A stretch of DNA of 64,000 bases from Deferribacter autotrophicus (GTDB lineage: Bacteria > Chrysiogenota > Deferribacteres > Deferribacterales > Deferribacteraceae), in assembly GCF_008362905.1 (NCBI RefSeq), contig NZ_VFJB01000010.1, positions 62,001-126,000 of the forward strand. The letters run 5' to 3'. The notes beneath the pieces were generated by a model. It was not told the DNA's origin, did no database searches, and saw nothing but the letters and a program-made list of their open reading frames with translations. Below, piece after piece: positions 1-7,955 of the stretch (positions within the stretch are counted from its first letter, which is position 1; every line of letters begins with the position of its first letter). A program made the translations under genes and the position numbers.

Positions 1-60
1 TTTATTCGGACACCCGTATCGCTATCATTCGGACACTTTAGACACTAATTTTAAGACCCC
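1..60. repeat. Probable right-end repeats of an IS21-type element
   Basis: The 10-mer ATTCGGACAC occurs at 4-13 and again at 27-36, just outside the 3' end of the istB remnant. IS21-family elements carry several short repeats at their ends and istB is their last gene, so this is where the right end is expected. The outer boundary may lie before the window, so the terminus itself cannot be fixed. Confidence 0.5.
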
Positions 61-99
61 TTCTATGCAAAACTAACCTCACGGTATTTTTTAGTATCA

Positions 100-420
100 C
101 TAAACTATATTCTCCTCTGATTTCAGTTTTCTAACACTTTCTCCGCTAAGTTTTATCTTATGACTGCTATGTACCAATCTGTCAAGTATTGCATCTGCCA
201 CAGTGGCATTCTTTAGACAATCATACCAGTTATCAATTGGTAATTGAGAAGTAACTATTGTTGAATTCACGCCAACTCTATCCTCTATTACTTCTAATAA
301 ATCATTAGCTTCATCAGCCTCAAACGCACTGATACCAAAATCATCTAAAATGAGAAGATTAAACCTTGCAAGACGGGAAAGCATTTTTATATAACCCAAG
401 TTTGACAGTTGATTTTGCAA
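100..420 (-). pseudogene. istB: IS21-family IstB helper ATPase, 3' remnant
   Basis: The product matches the C-terminal half of IstB, the AAA+ helper that stimulates the IstA transposase of IS21 elements. A Walker B strand (LLILDDFG) is followed by the family features ADEANDLLE, STIVTSQLP, ADAILDRLVHSSHKI and SGES. About 106 residues remain of a usual 240-260. The N-terminal domain and the Walker A P-loop are missing, and no istA is in view. The only in-frame start codon is a TTG at 418-420. The open frame continues upstream into the flank of the neighbouring IS1634-type element, consistent with truncation by that insertion. It should be inactive. Confidence 0.8.
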
Positions 421-2200
421 ATGATATTGTTTATTAATAAGATAGCGAAAACAAAAAGTGAAATTATTTACTACAAATGTCTCAACTTAGGTATAGGACA
501 ACCCAGAGCCTTAAATATCTTCTTTTGCCTATCAGTTACACGAGTAAGCGATATACCCCTTATCCCAGAATTCGTAAGATAACTCACTGTCTTCAATTTC
601 CTCAGCTCAAATAATGCCTTCTCCCAGCTCAAATCTACACCAGCATCTTTCAATCTCTTCTCCATTATACTCGTTACCAACATTGATAGAAAACATAAGA
701 ATATATGACCCCTTATCCGATTCTCGCTAAAATGATACATCGGACGAACTTCAAGTGAATGCTTTAACTCCCTAAATCCATGCTCCACTCTCCATAACTT
801 CTTGTAACTCTCTATTATCTCTTCCTTACTATAGTCAAGCTTACTTAAATTACTTACAACCATAAACCAGCCAAAACCAGATTCCAAACGATTAAGTACT
901 TCCATATTAGGCTCTACATCAATCTTTCCATCTGATAATGAAAGTTTATACCACCTGCTCATGCCTTGCGACTTTAAAAAAGATTTCAACAGATGATACT
1001 TATCCGTAACACTTATCCGCTTCTTATTTATCTCTTGAAATTTGTTCTCAAAAAGAGATAACTTCTCACGATAACGCTTCATATTCAACCTGTAAGTCTC
1101 AGGATTAAACGATAATACATACCTCAATTTTGCCAATTTACCATTAGAGGTCTCATAATCCAATTCCTTCTCAAAAATAAATTCCTCTTCCTTATTTCTC
1201 TGATTCAAGTTTGCTTCTGATAAAATTTCTCTGCTAATCTTCTTATTCTTATCCTCTCCTATAATAAATGTCTGATCTCCTTCTATAAGCTTATCCAAAT
1301 TTGAAGAACTTATCATTCCCTTATCTGTCACTATCGATACCTCTATAAGCTCTCCAAATCTCAACTTAATATCCTCAATAACTGATATTAACGTTGTCTT
1401 ATCTACTCTATTACCTTCAAAAACATAATGACATAATGGAATACCTTCTTCTGTCATTACAACTCCTATCGTTACCTGTACCCTGTCAGGACGATTATCC
1501 CTAGAATATCCATACCTCCTAATATCCGATGAATCTAACTCTGATGAAGTCTCAAAATAGCTCGACGTTATATCATAAAAACACATCTTCAAATTCAAAT
1601 CAAACATAGTCAACACTCTTTTAGCCAACTTATTCTCAATCTCTTTCTTATGTTTTATCAAAAAATCCATCGTACGTAGTAAATTCTCATAACTTATATC
1701 TTTTCTCTTCAATCCTGGAATATATACCGTCTCAAGCCAAGAAAGTAACTTTAGTTTACTCGATGGCTCCGATATCCTATTCGTCAATAATGCTTTAAAA
1801 TGTGATACCACATCAAACTGTATCTTACTCTCCTTATCCTGCTTCTTTTTCAATTCTTGAAATAATTTCAGCTCCTTCAATATCGATAAAACCACAAATA
1901 TATCACCAAAATCTTTGCTCTCACCAAATTCCTTTATGCTTTCGTAAAAAACTTCACCTTTTAATTTCATTATACTATCTACAAATTTATCTGCATCAGT
2001 TTCGAGAAATTTATCTAATGGACCGAAATGATATAATATTCTTGTTCTTGGTTTACCTTCTTCATTACGGTAAGATTCTACTAACTGTACAGCTTGGTGA
2101 ATTTTACCTGAAGAGCTTTTTGATTTTACGACTCTCAAAAACATACATATAGATACCATAATAAAAACATTAAGTCAAGAAATATGAGACATACAAGAAC
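421..2200 (-). mobile_element. IS1634-family (IS4 superfamily) insertion sequence, approximate extent
   Basis: The element is defined by its single transposase gene, lying directly behind the broken istB. The ends are uncertain. The only clear short inverted match I see is TGTCTCA near 478-484 against TGAGACA near 2185-2191, and the left copy sits within the end of the coding frame. Treat the boundaries as approximate and the terminal repeats as unproven. Confidence 0.5.
471..2144 (-). CDS. IS1634-family DDE transposase
   Basis: This transposase of about 557 residues catalyses cut-and-paste movement of its own element. Recognisable parts are an N-terminal segment typical of the family (VQLVESYRNEEGKPRTRILYHFGPL), the FYDITSSYFE stretch with the first acidic catalytic residue, the GYSRDNRPDRVQVTIG motif, VTDKGM with the second Asp, and a C-terminal YREK signature (YKKLWRVEHGFRELK) supplying the catalytic Glu. 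The length is normal and the frame is unbroken, so it may be active. I prefer the ATG at 2142-2144 (reading MFLRVVKSK) over one five codons upstream, because it matches the family's usual N-terminus; no ribosome site decides it. Confidence 0.85.
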   Translation of the reverse strand: MFLRVVKSKSSSGKIHQAVQLVESYRNEEGKPRTRILYHFGPLDKFLETDADKFVDSIMKLKGEVFYESIKEFGESKDFGDIFVVLSILKELKLFQELKKKQDKESKIQFDVVSHFKALLTNRISEPSSKLKLLSWLETVYIPGLKRKDISYENLLRTMDFLIKHKKEIENKLAKRVLTMFDLNLKMCFYDITSSYFETSSELDSSDIRRYGYSRDNRPDRVQVTIGVVMTEEGIPLCHYVFEGNRVDKTTLISVIEDIKLRFGELIEVSIVTDKGMISSSNLDKLIEGDQTFIIGEDKNKKISREILSEANLNQRNKEEEFIFEKELDYETSNGKLAKLRYVLSFNPETYRLNMKRYREKLSLFENKFQEINKKRISVTDKYHLLKSFLKSQGMSRWYKLSLSDGKIDVEPNMEVLNRLESGFGWFMVVSNLSKLDYSKEEIIESYKKLWRVEHGFRELKHSLEVRPMYHFSENRIRGHIFLCFLSMLVTSIMEKRLKDAGVDLSWEKALFELRKLKTVSYLTNSGIRGISLTRVTDRQKKIFKALGCPIPKLRHL

Positions 2201-2354
2201 AATATACGTACTACATCACACATTTTTTTTCAAGTTTTTTCAACACAAAAATCCTTTATTTAAAGCATTCCTGACAACGAGTATCTTGAAATACCCTCAG
2301 ATTCTGTCAAACTTGGGTTATTACGAAAAAAATGGGGGGTGAAAGTTATACTAT

Positions 2355-2490
2355 TACCTTATTTCGGGGGTTTTAAAGGGGGTTTACCCCCTTTAAATTT
2401 TCGTTAGAAAACTAATTTCCAAAGGATTCATACTGTTTTTATCCAATTTTCGGGGGATTTAAAGGGGGGTACCCCCTTTAAGTTATACTT
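2355..2490. repeat. Two tandem G-run/C-run hairpins
   Basis: The otherwise gene-free stretch 2200-2561 contains two similar hairpins. One pairs TTTAAAGGGGG (2372-2382) with CCCCCTTTAAA (2387-2397). The other pairs TTAAAGGGGG (2459-2468) with CCCCCTTTAA (2472-2481). Each is preceded by TTTCGGGGG(A/T)TT, so the units are duplicates of one another. They could end jetD transcription or be copies of a small palindromic repeat. I see no gene in the rest of the stretch. Confidence 0.6.
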
Positions 2491-2561
2491 ACAAATGTTC
2501 CTAAAAAAGTATTTGCTTAATTATTAATAAGATATACTTTTTCAGCAGAAACTACTTATGT

Positions 2562-3536
2562 TTATTTCATAGAACACCAATCTGGTGTTCTTAGTTTATT
2601 TTGCAGTATAAAGGCAGTAATCAGTTCCTGTTCAATCCTGTAATTCCCTAAGTTTCTCATATATTCAGAGATTTCTTTTAAGATGCTGGAGTTTAATGTA
2701 CTTGCATTATACTCTTTTTCTGCAGGCAGAAGATTTTCTATCATAATACTGACTGATTTTATTGTATCTAAGTCTGGATAGAAAACTGCTGCTTGGTTGT
2801 TGAATAGTAAGATATCGGCTATCATCAAACCTGATGGATCAACATCTCCAAAATGAATTATTTGTTTATCATTAAAAGGTTGCAATGCTCTACTTACCTC
2901 AGAAATATTCTGAAAACCACCAGCGTAAATGAAAAGGCTATTTTTAGGAGTGAGTTTGAAAAAAGGGGATAAATTTTCAAATATTACTATATATTTTGCA
3001 TCTGTTACAATTTTACTCAACTTGTTGCTAAAACAGGAGAAAAAATTGTTTTTGGCCATAATATTTGTAATATCTTCATTATCAAAATACACTTTGTTGT
3101 CGCTTCGCAGATGAATAATGTTGAAATAATTTTCAGCTTTTTTATTAGATTTCTTGATATATTTATCAACTATTTTTCTTAATAAAGAGGATTGCTGTAT
3201 GGTTTTTGAATTTCCAAAAACAACGGTGGAAATATGCCTTAGATCCCGATTTTCAGGCTCATGTTTTTCCAGATACTTGTAGAGTTTATATGCCTTTTCT
3301 AATGATTCAATATCTTTTGGATGTATATTTTCAGATTTTAGAAAATTATATTTTTCAACTATATCTTTGCAATGTTTGTTAAAAAATTTTTTTAAATAAT
3401 CAACATCACCAACAACGATTTTTCTGTTTTTTCTTATAACAATCCCGGCATTGATAAATTCATCAACGCACTTTGAATAACTGCATTCACCTGTTTCTAA
3501 AAGTTTTAATAAAAGAAGACACCTTTTAAGCATCAT
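2562..3536 (-). CDS. jetD: Wadjet JetD: Toprim-domain nuclease subunit (MksG-like)
   Basis: JetD is the nuclease of the Wadjet complex, which the JetABC SMC motor directs against circular plasmid DNA. The 324-residue protein has a winged-helix-like N-terminal half, then the family segment ISTVVFGNSK (102-111), then a C-terminal Toprim fold (DUF2220). The metal-binding residues appear intact: Glu187 in IVIFEN, and Asp231 and Asp233 in FGDVDPSG. It is somewhat shorter than many JetD proteins. It is the last gene of the operon, but lies about 208 bp behind jetC with a palindromic repeat between them and a possible promoter of its own. The start ATG has no strong Shine-Dalgarno. The assignment rests on motifs and gene order. 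Confidence 0.85.
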   Translation of the reverse strand: MMLKRCLLLLKLLETGECSYSKCVDEFINAGIVIRKNRKIVVGDVDYLKKFFNKHCKDIVEKYNFLKSENIHPKDIESLEKAYKLYKYLEKHEPENRDLRHISTVVFGNSKTIQQSSLLRKIVDKYIKKSNKKAENYFNIIHLRSDNKVYFDNEDITNIMAKNNFFSCFSNKLSKIVTDAKYIVIFENLSPFFKLTPKNSLFIYAGGFQNISEVSRALQPFNDKQIIHFGDVDPSGLMIADILLFNNQAAVFYPDLDTIKSVSIMIENLLPAEKEYNASTLNSSILKEISEYMRNLGNYRIEQELITAFILQNKLRTPDWCSMK

Positions 3537-3567
3537 TTAATTTTCACTGAAAAAGCATTTTTAGTAG

Positions 3568-3597
3568 AAATTAGTTTATCATAGCTGCTTGTGTCAA
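3568..3597 (-). promoter_or_regulatory. Candidate sigma-70 promoter for jetD
   Basis: On the minus strand, TTGACA (3592-3597) is separated by 18 bases from TAATTT (3568-3573), about 30 bases before the jetD start. The -35 box is a perfect consensus and the -10 is weaker. If used, it would let the nuclease be transcribed independently of jetABC. Unproven. Confidence 0.35.
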
Positions 3598-3634
3598 TGT
3601 AAATTTTCGGTTTTGTTTGTTATTGATATACTTT

Positions 3635-3709
3635 GAGATTGCTTCGCTATCGCTCGCAATGACGACTTCATTACCGTCATCGCGAGGAGCAAAGCGACGA
3701 AGCGATCTC
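3635..3709. repeat. REP-like palindromic repeat inside the Wadjet operon
   Basis: GAGATTGCTTCG at the left end is mirrored by CGAAGCGATCTC at the right end. The interior contains the mirrored words CGCAATGACG and CGTCATCGCG. This resembles a dispersed palindrome found in many bacterial genomes (the form with CGTCATTGCGAGGAG). It is more GC-rich than its surroundings. A related but shorter palindrome lies at 51862-51891. Placed between jetC and jetD, it may attenuate or process the message. Confidence 0.7.
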
Positions 3710-3720
3710 TTTTAATTAAC

Positions 3721-3743
3721 GCTGAAAAACTTTGTTTTTCAGC
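3721..3743 (-). terminator. Hairpin directly after jetC
   Basis: GCTGAAAAAC (3721-3730) pairs perfectly with GTTTTTCAGC (3734-3743) around a three-base loop, two bases beyond the jetC stop. Only a mixed A/T tract follows on the minus strand, so it is at best a weak intrinsic terminator or an mRNA 3'-end stabiliser. It could lower jetD expression relative to jetABC. Confidence 0.4.
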
Positions 3744-3744
3744 A

Positions 3745-6700
3745 TTAATTATTTAATTCGAATCTGACATGCGGCATGACAACACCGTTTTCACCGGATA
3801 TCAGATGATAATGCATCCCTTTGTTGAAGTTTGGAAGATTTGGAAGTGCTACAATTAATTGCAGCCCCCAGTTTTTGGCTATTTCATAAAGGGTATTCAA
3901 AGAATCTGCATCAAGGCGATCTGCTTCATCCAGCACAATGGGAAGCATTTTATTTTTGAGACTCTCATCTGATAATCGTGTAAGCATACTTAAAACTATA
4001 ACAATGTTAGTGCCAAGATTTTCACCGTTTGAAAGTCCTCTGTTTCGCAGGTTGCCAAATTCGTCAAAAAGTTCAATTTCAATATCAAAGTAATTTTTGT
4101 AATCCAAGACATCATTTTCTGTTACCTGTGCTCTATTATATCCCAGGTTTTTTCCTAATTCTTTTATAAATTCTTCAAAATCTACGTTATCTGATTCTAA
4201 TAAACTCATTATGGAACCTGATTGATGAATTTTCTGTAGTTTATGATATGCAGACCTTTCTTCCACTCTAAGTCTGATCTGTCTTATTTTACCAAAACGC
4301 ACTGATTTTAAATCGTTATTTAATTTTCTGAGTGTGCTTTTTATTTTGTAAATATTCTCTTCAATACCTGTTTTAAAGTTACCGATTACTGCTTTAATAT
4401 CCTCTTCAATCTGTAAAAGTTGCACATTGAGTTTTTCAAGATCTTCCTGTAGCTTTGATAATGACTGAAAGTTTGGAAATACCTTAACTACTGCATCATT
4501 AAATTGTTCTAAAATCCCAGAGGATTCTGGGTAATTTTTCTCATGTTTTTTCAAAAAGTTTTCAAGCTCCTTTTCAAATACACCTTTGCTTTTGTAAAAT
4601 TCACTTTCTGTAATGTTAAACTGCTTTGGTGAAATATCCTCTTTGATCAAAGAGTTTGCTTCTTCATTGATTTTATGCAGTTTTTCTTCGTATATTTGAA
4701 TATTTTCTTTTAATCTCTTTATTTCCTCCACCAATTTTTCTTGCCTGTATTCAATTTTTCGCCTTTTATCTTTGAGTTCATCTATTTCATTTTGCAGTTT
4801 TTCTTTAACATTTTTCAATTTTTCCTTTTCTCTGTGTAAAACTTCTATTTCTGTAAAATCAATTTCACCTTTTAAAATTTCCATTGGGTATTCATTTTCA
4901 AGTTGTTTTTTGGTGGCTTCAAGTTCATACTTACGTCGTTCTACATCCTGAATATCTTTTTCTGCTTTTGTGTATTGAACTTCTGCAGCCTGTAATTCTT
5001 TTTCAATTTTTTTCACTTCTTCCTGAATGATAATAAATTCTTCTTTTATTTTCTCAAGTTTGTCTGAAGCTTTAAGGTATTCCTGTTTATAATCATCTCT
5101 GGCGTAATAAGATTTAAGCCTTTGGATGATAGTGAAATCATTTTTTATCTTTTTATAAATGAAACTTTTTTCTTCAATTAATTCAATCTGTTTCTGTTTT
5201 TCCTGAACCTCATTCTCCAAATGAGCCATATCCAAATATTCGAAAATGTATATTAAATTGTTTATATCATTCAGTATGTTTGAGTTACTAAGAATTTTCT
5301 GTTCAATTTCATCTATTTCTTTTTCTAATACTTTGATTTCATTTAAAAGGGCATCTGCTTTCTGTTTTCTCGATTTTTCACCTATTATTGGATATTTTGG
5401 CTTAGGCTCAAATCTGATTATATTTGGTGAGTTTTTATCTGTCACTAAATAACCATCATTTACACTTTCTGCAATAAAATCATCAATATTGATATCCTTT
5501 TTATTTATGAAATAAAGGCGCCTGTTTCCTTTTGCGTAACTGTATATTTCATCAGGATGTTCTAATATCGCTGCATATTTCAGTTCACCAAGGATCGATT
5601 CAAGTTTTTCACTTTCTTCGAGAGAAACATTATCGAACATTTTGTATAAAAATTTACCTTTAAAATTTTTTAAAGTATCAGGTAACACAATTTTACCTTT
5701 TAAAAGTTCGTTTACTTCTCTGTTTTTCTCTATGATTTCTTCTTTATAGGCTTCTTTCTGCTTCTTTAAGTTGAAAATCTCAGATTCTTTAGCTTTAGCT
5801 ATTTTTTGCAGTTCTTCTTTTGATGTAAATGTTATGCCGATACTTTTTAACTTGTTTTTTAAAGTAGAAGCTTTTCTATGGTATTCGAGTTTTTCCAACA
5901 ATGCATCATATTCTTTTTTAAAAAAGTGTAAATTTTCAATATCTTTTGATACCTGTTCCCAGTAGTTTAAAACCCGCTCAAAATCAGTTAGATTATCTAC
6001 TTTCTCTTTTGTTATCTCCAACATTTTTTGGAAATGTTTTTGAAATTCTAAATAATTTTTGTAGTGATAAGATAAAGCCTTTAGCTCACCTTCTATTTTT
6101 GCTTTTTCTATTTCCAGAGTATGTTTTTTTGATTTTAGTTCTGCAATCAATTCCTGTTTTTTGGTAAGCTCATCGTATAGCTTTTTATAAACCTTCTGGA
6201 TTTCTATCAATTCGCTTTGAATCTTTTTCAATTCATTTGAAATGGATGAATATTGCTCATATGCTCGAAAATTTCTTTCTAAATCCGAAATATTTAACAA
6301 CAATTTTTCCAACTGTTCCTCATTAAATTTCAGTTCTTTGCTTTTTTTATCCAATATTTTGTTTATCTTTTCAATTTCTACATTTTGTTTTTTTATAATG
6401 GTTTCTTTATCGATTATTTCTGTTTTAGCATTTTCTAATTTTGAAGTATAAACGTTTAATTGATTACTAAAATATTTGATTGCTTTATCGTAATACTCTT
6501 TTGCCGCCTCTTCCAGATTGGAAATTTCTTCTTTAATCATTTTTATTTGTGATATTTTTCTGACAATGATGCCACGTTGTTTGATACTTTTGGTCAGAGA
6601 GTAAATTAGCTTTCGTGGACTTGAATCACCTGTGGATAGCATATCTTTTATCATTTTTTTACCTTGCCTGAGTATTCCGGTTGAGATGGATCTGTATAAT

Positions 6701-7278
6701 GTTGAGAACTCAGATATCCTGGATGAAATATTGATCGCCAGAATCCCTTTTTCGTATAAATAATTGTGATATTCAGTTATTGTTTGAAAGTTTTGAAACC
6801 TCATTTCAGGATATTTATTTAATAGATGTTTTGTTAATATCTGAAAATTATCTAAAAGCAAATTTCCGTCAAAAAAATCATCAGGAATAACTTTAACATT
6901 TTCTATTGCAAACGGCTTTATATCCACTTTCATGTCAGGATTTTTTAGCAGTCTGATGCCAAAAGATATTTTATGATTTATATGAGCGGTATTTTCGGCA
7001 GAGTTTATATTGAAAACAATATATCCTGCAGAGCCATACATATAATCGCCAAGTGAGCGGTCATCTTTTTGTGTGGTTATATTAAATTTTGTATAATGCT
7101 GATTGGCAATGAGGCCTATCTGGATAGCATCAAGTAGCGTTGTTTTGCCGACACCATTTTTACCAAACAATGAAGTAAAAGTTTTATCAAAATAAATCAT
7201 GCACTTTGGGTATAGTTTGAAACCGATAACAATGAGTGATTCAAGATAAATTCTATCTCTTTTCAAAATAACGGACAT
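3745..7278 (-). CDS. jetC: Wadjet JetC: SMC-like ATPase (MukB/MksB-type)
   Basis: This 1177-residue SMC-family motor should dimerise and extrude DNA loops with the kleisin JetA and JetB, presenting plasmids to JetD. The N-terminal P-loop reads FGKNGVGKTT (Lys45, Thr46). Long charged heptad-rich coiled coils run from about 235 to 470 and 640 to 980, with a globular hinge-like segment between them. The C-terminal head carries the ABC signature LSNGE and a Walker B IVLDEADRLD near 1110-1140. It ends two bases before the jetC/jetD hairpin and starts two bases after the jetB stop. A chromosomal MukB or SbcC identity is disfavoured because jetA, jetB and jetD surround it. Confidence 0.88.
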   Translation of the reverse strand: MSVILKRDRIYLESLIVIGFKLYPKCMIYFDKTFTSLFGKNGVGKTTLLDAIQIGLIANQHYTKFNITTQKDDRSLGDYMYGSAGYIVFNINSAENTAHINHKISFGIRLLKNPDMKVDIKPFAIENVKVIPDDFFDGNLLLDNFQILTKHLLNKYPEMRFQNFQTITEYHNYLYEKGILAINISSRISEFSTLYRSISTGILRQGKKMIKDMLSTGDSSPRKLIYSLTKSIKQRGIIVRKISQIKMIKEEISNLEEAAKEYYDKAIKYFSNQLNVYTSKLENAKTEIIDKETIIKKQNVEIEKINKILDKKSKELKFNEEQLEKLLLNISDLERNFRAYEQYSSISNELKKIQSELIEIQKVYKKLYDELTKKQELIAELKSKKHTLEIEKAKIEGELKALSYHYKNYLEFQKHFQKMLEITKEKVDNLTDFERVLNYWEQVSKDIENLHFFKKEYDALLEKLEYHRKASTLKNKLKSIGITFTSKEELQKIAKAKESEIFNLKKQKEAYKEEIIEKNREVNELLKGKIVLPDTLKNFKGKFLYKMFDNVSLEESEKLESILGELKYAAILEHPDEIYSYAKGNRRLYFINKKDINIDDFIAESVNDGYLVTDKNSPNIIRFEPKPKYPIIGEKSRKQKADALLNEIKVLEKEIDEIEQKILSNSNILNDINNLIYIFEYLDMAHLENEVQEKQKQIELIEEKSFIYKKIKNDFTIIQRLKSYYARDDYKQEYLKASDKLEKIKEEFIIIQEEVKKIEKELQAAEVQYTKAEKDIQDVERRKYELEATKKQLENEYPMEILKGEIDFTEIEVLHREKEKLKNVKEKLQNEIDELKDKRRKIEYRQEKLVEEIKRLKENIQIYEEKLHKINEEANSLIKEDISPKQFNITESEFYKSKGVFEKELENFLKKHEKNYPESSGILEQFNDAVVKVFPNFQSLSKLQEDLEKLNVQLLQIEEDIKAVIGNFKTGIEENIYKIKSTLRKLNNDLKSVRFGKIRQIRLRVEERSAYHKLQKIHQSGSIMSLLESDNVDFEEFIKELGKNLGYNRAQVTENDVLDYKNYFDIEIELFDEFGNLRNRGLSNGENLGTNIVIVLSMLTRLSDESLKNKMLPIVLDEADRLDADSLNTLYEIAKNWGLQLIVALPNLPNFNKGMHYHLISGENGVVMPHVRFELNN

Positions 7279-7280
7279 TT

Positions 7281-7955
7281 TTAATCTTCCTCTACAATAT
7301 CAAAATCTGTCTCATTGATGAAAATATTTAGAAGCTCACCAATATCCATATCTTCGTTGTTCTGTTTATCATAAAGTTCAAGTGCAAGATCAAAAAATCT
7401 CTTAATGCTACCTTTTATTTCGATTTTAGAGTTTGCAATGTTAGCAGGAGTGCCATCTACAATATCTATAAAATTATATTTGTTAAGCTGTCGCAATGTC
7501 TTTGCATAGTTATCCTTCACTGTTTCAAGACGCTTGTCGGATTCATAAAAATTCTGCATTTTTTTAACAAATATCTCATACAGATGTTCTAACGCAAATA
7601 TAGAGTTTAACTCTTCAAACAACTCATTTGCATTAAATGTAGGATCTTCCATATTTTGGAAAAACTTTAAACTTAGATACATCCCAAGAAATGTTTCAGA
7701 TTTGCTGAAATATTCAAATGAAGTATATCTGTCCTTTTTAAGAACTGAAAGATAAAAGTTGCTATCGTAATTTTGTAATTTATATCCTAAAAATTCATAA
7801 TATTCAGACAAAATTTCAATATTTTCCTCTATAAAGGCATATTCGGAAGGCATATTACTTGCAGAAATGTTAACACCATCCAAAAGTAAATAATTAACTT
7901 TTCTAAAGATAGAATTATTTTCCCTGATGAGTTTCTCTAAACTGTTCTCTGTCAT
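7281..7955 (-). CDS. jetB: Wadjet JetB: MukE/MksE-like kleisin partner
   Basis: A 224-residue protein encoded between the kleisin and the SMC genes. In Wadjet (DUF4194) and Muk systems this position encodes the small tandem winged-helix subunit that binds the middle of the kleisin. The sequence is acidic and helical with no enzymatic motif, as expected. It overlaps the end of jetA by 41 bases and stops two bases before jetC, indicating translational coupling. The ATG at 7953-7955 follows an AAAGG ribosome site. Identification relies mostly on size and position, because the family diverges strongly. Confidence 0.78.
   Translation of the reverse strand: MTENSLEKLIRENNSIFRKVNYLLLDGVNISASNMPSEYAFIEENIEILSEYYEFLGYKLQNYDSNFYLSVLKKDRYTSFEYFSKSETFLGMYLSLKFFQNMEDPTFNANELFEELNSIFALEHLYEIFVKKMQNFYESDKRLETVKDNYAKTLRQLNKYNFIDIVDGTPANIANSKIEIKGSIKRFFDLALELYDKQNNEDMDIGELLNIFINETDFDIVEED

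Noticed and set aside
3745-7278. Chromosomal MukB or SbcC identity for the SMC-like gene
   Set aside because: The neighbouring kleisin, MukE-like and Toprim genes fit a Wadjet operon, and an sbcD-type nuclease is absent.
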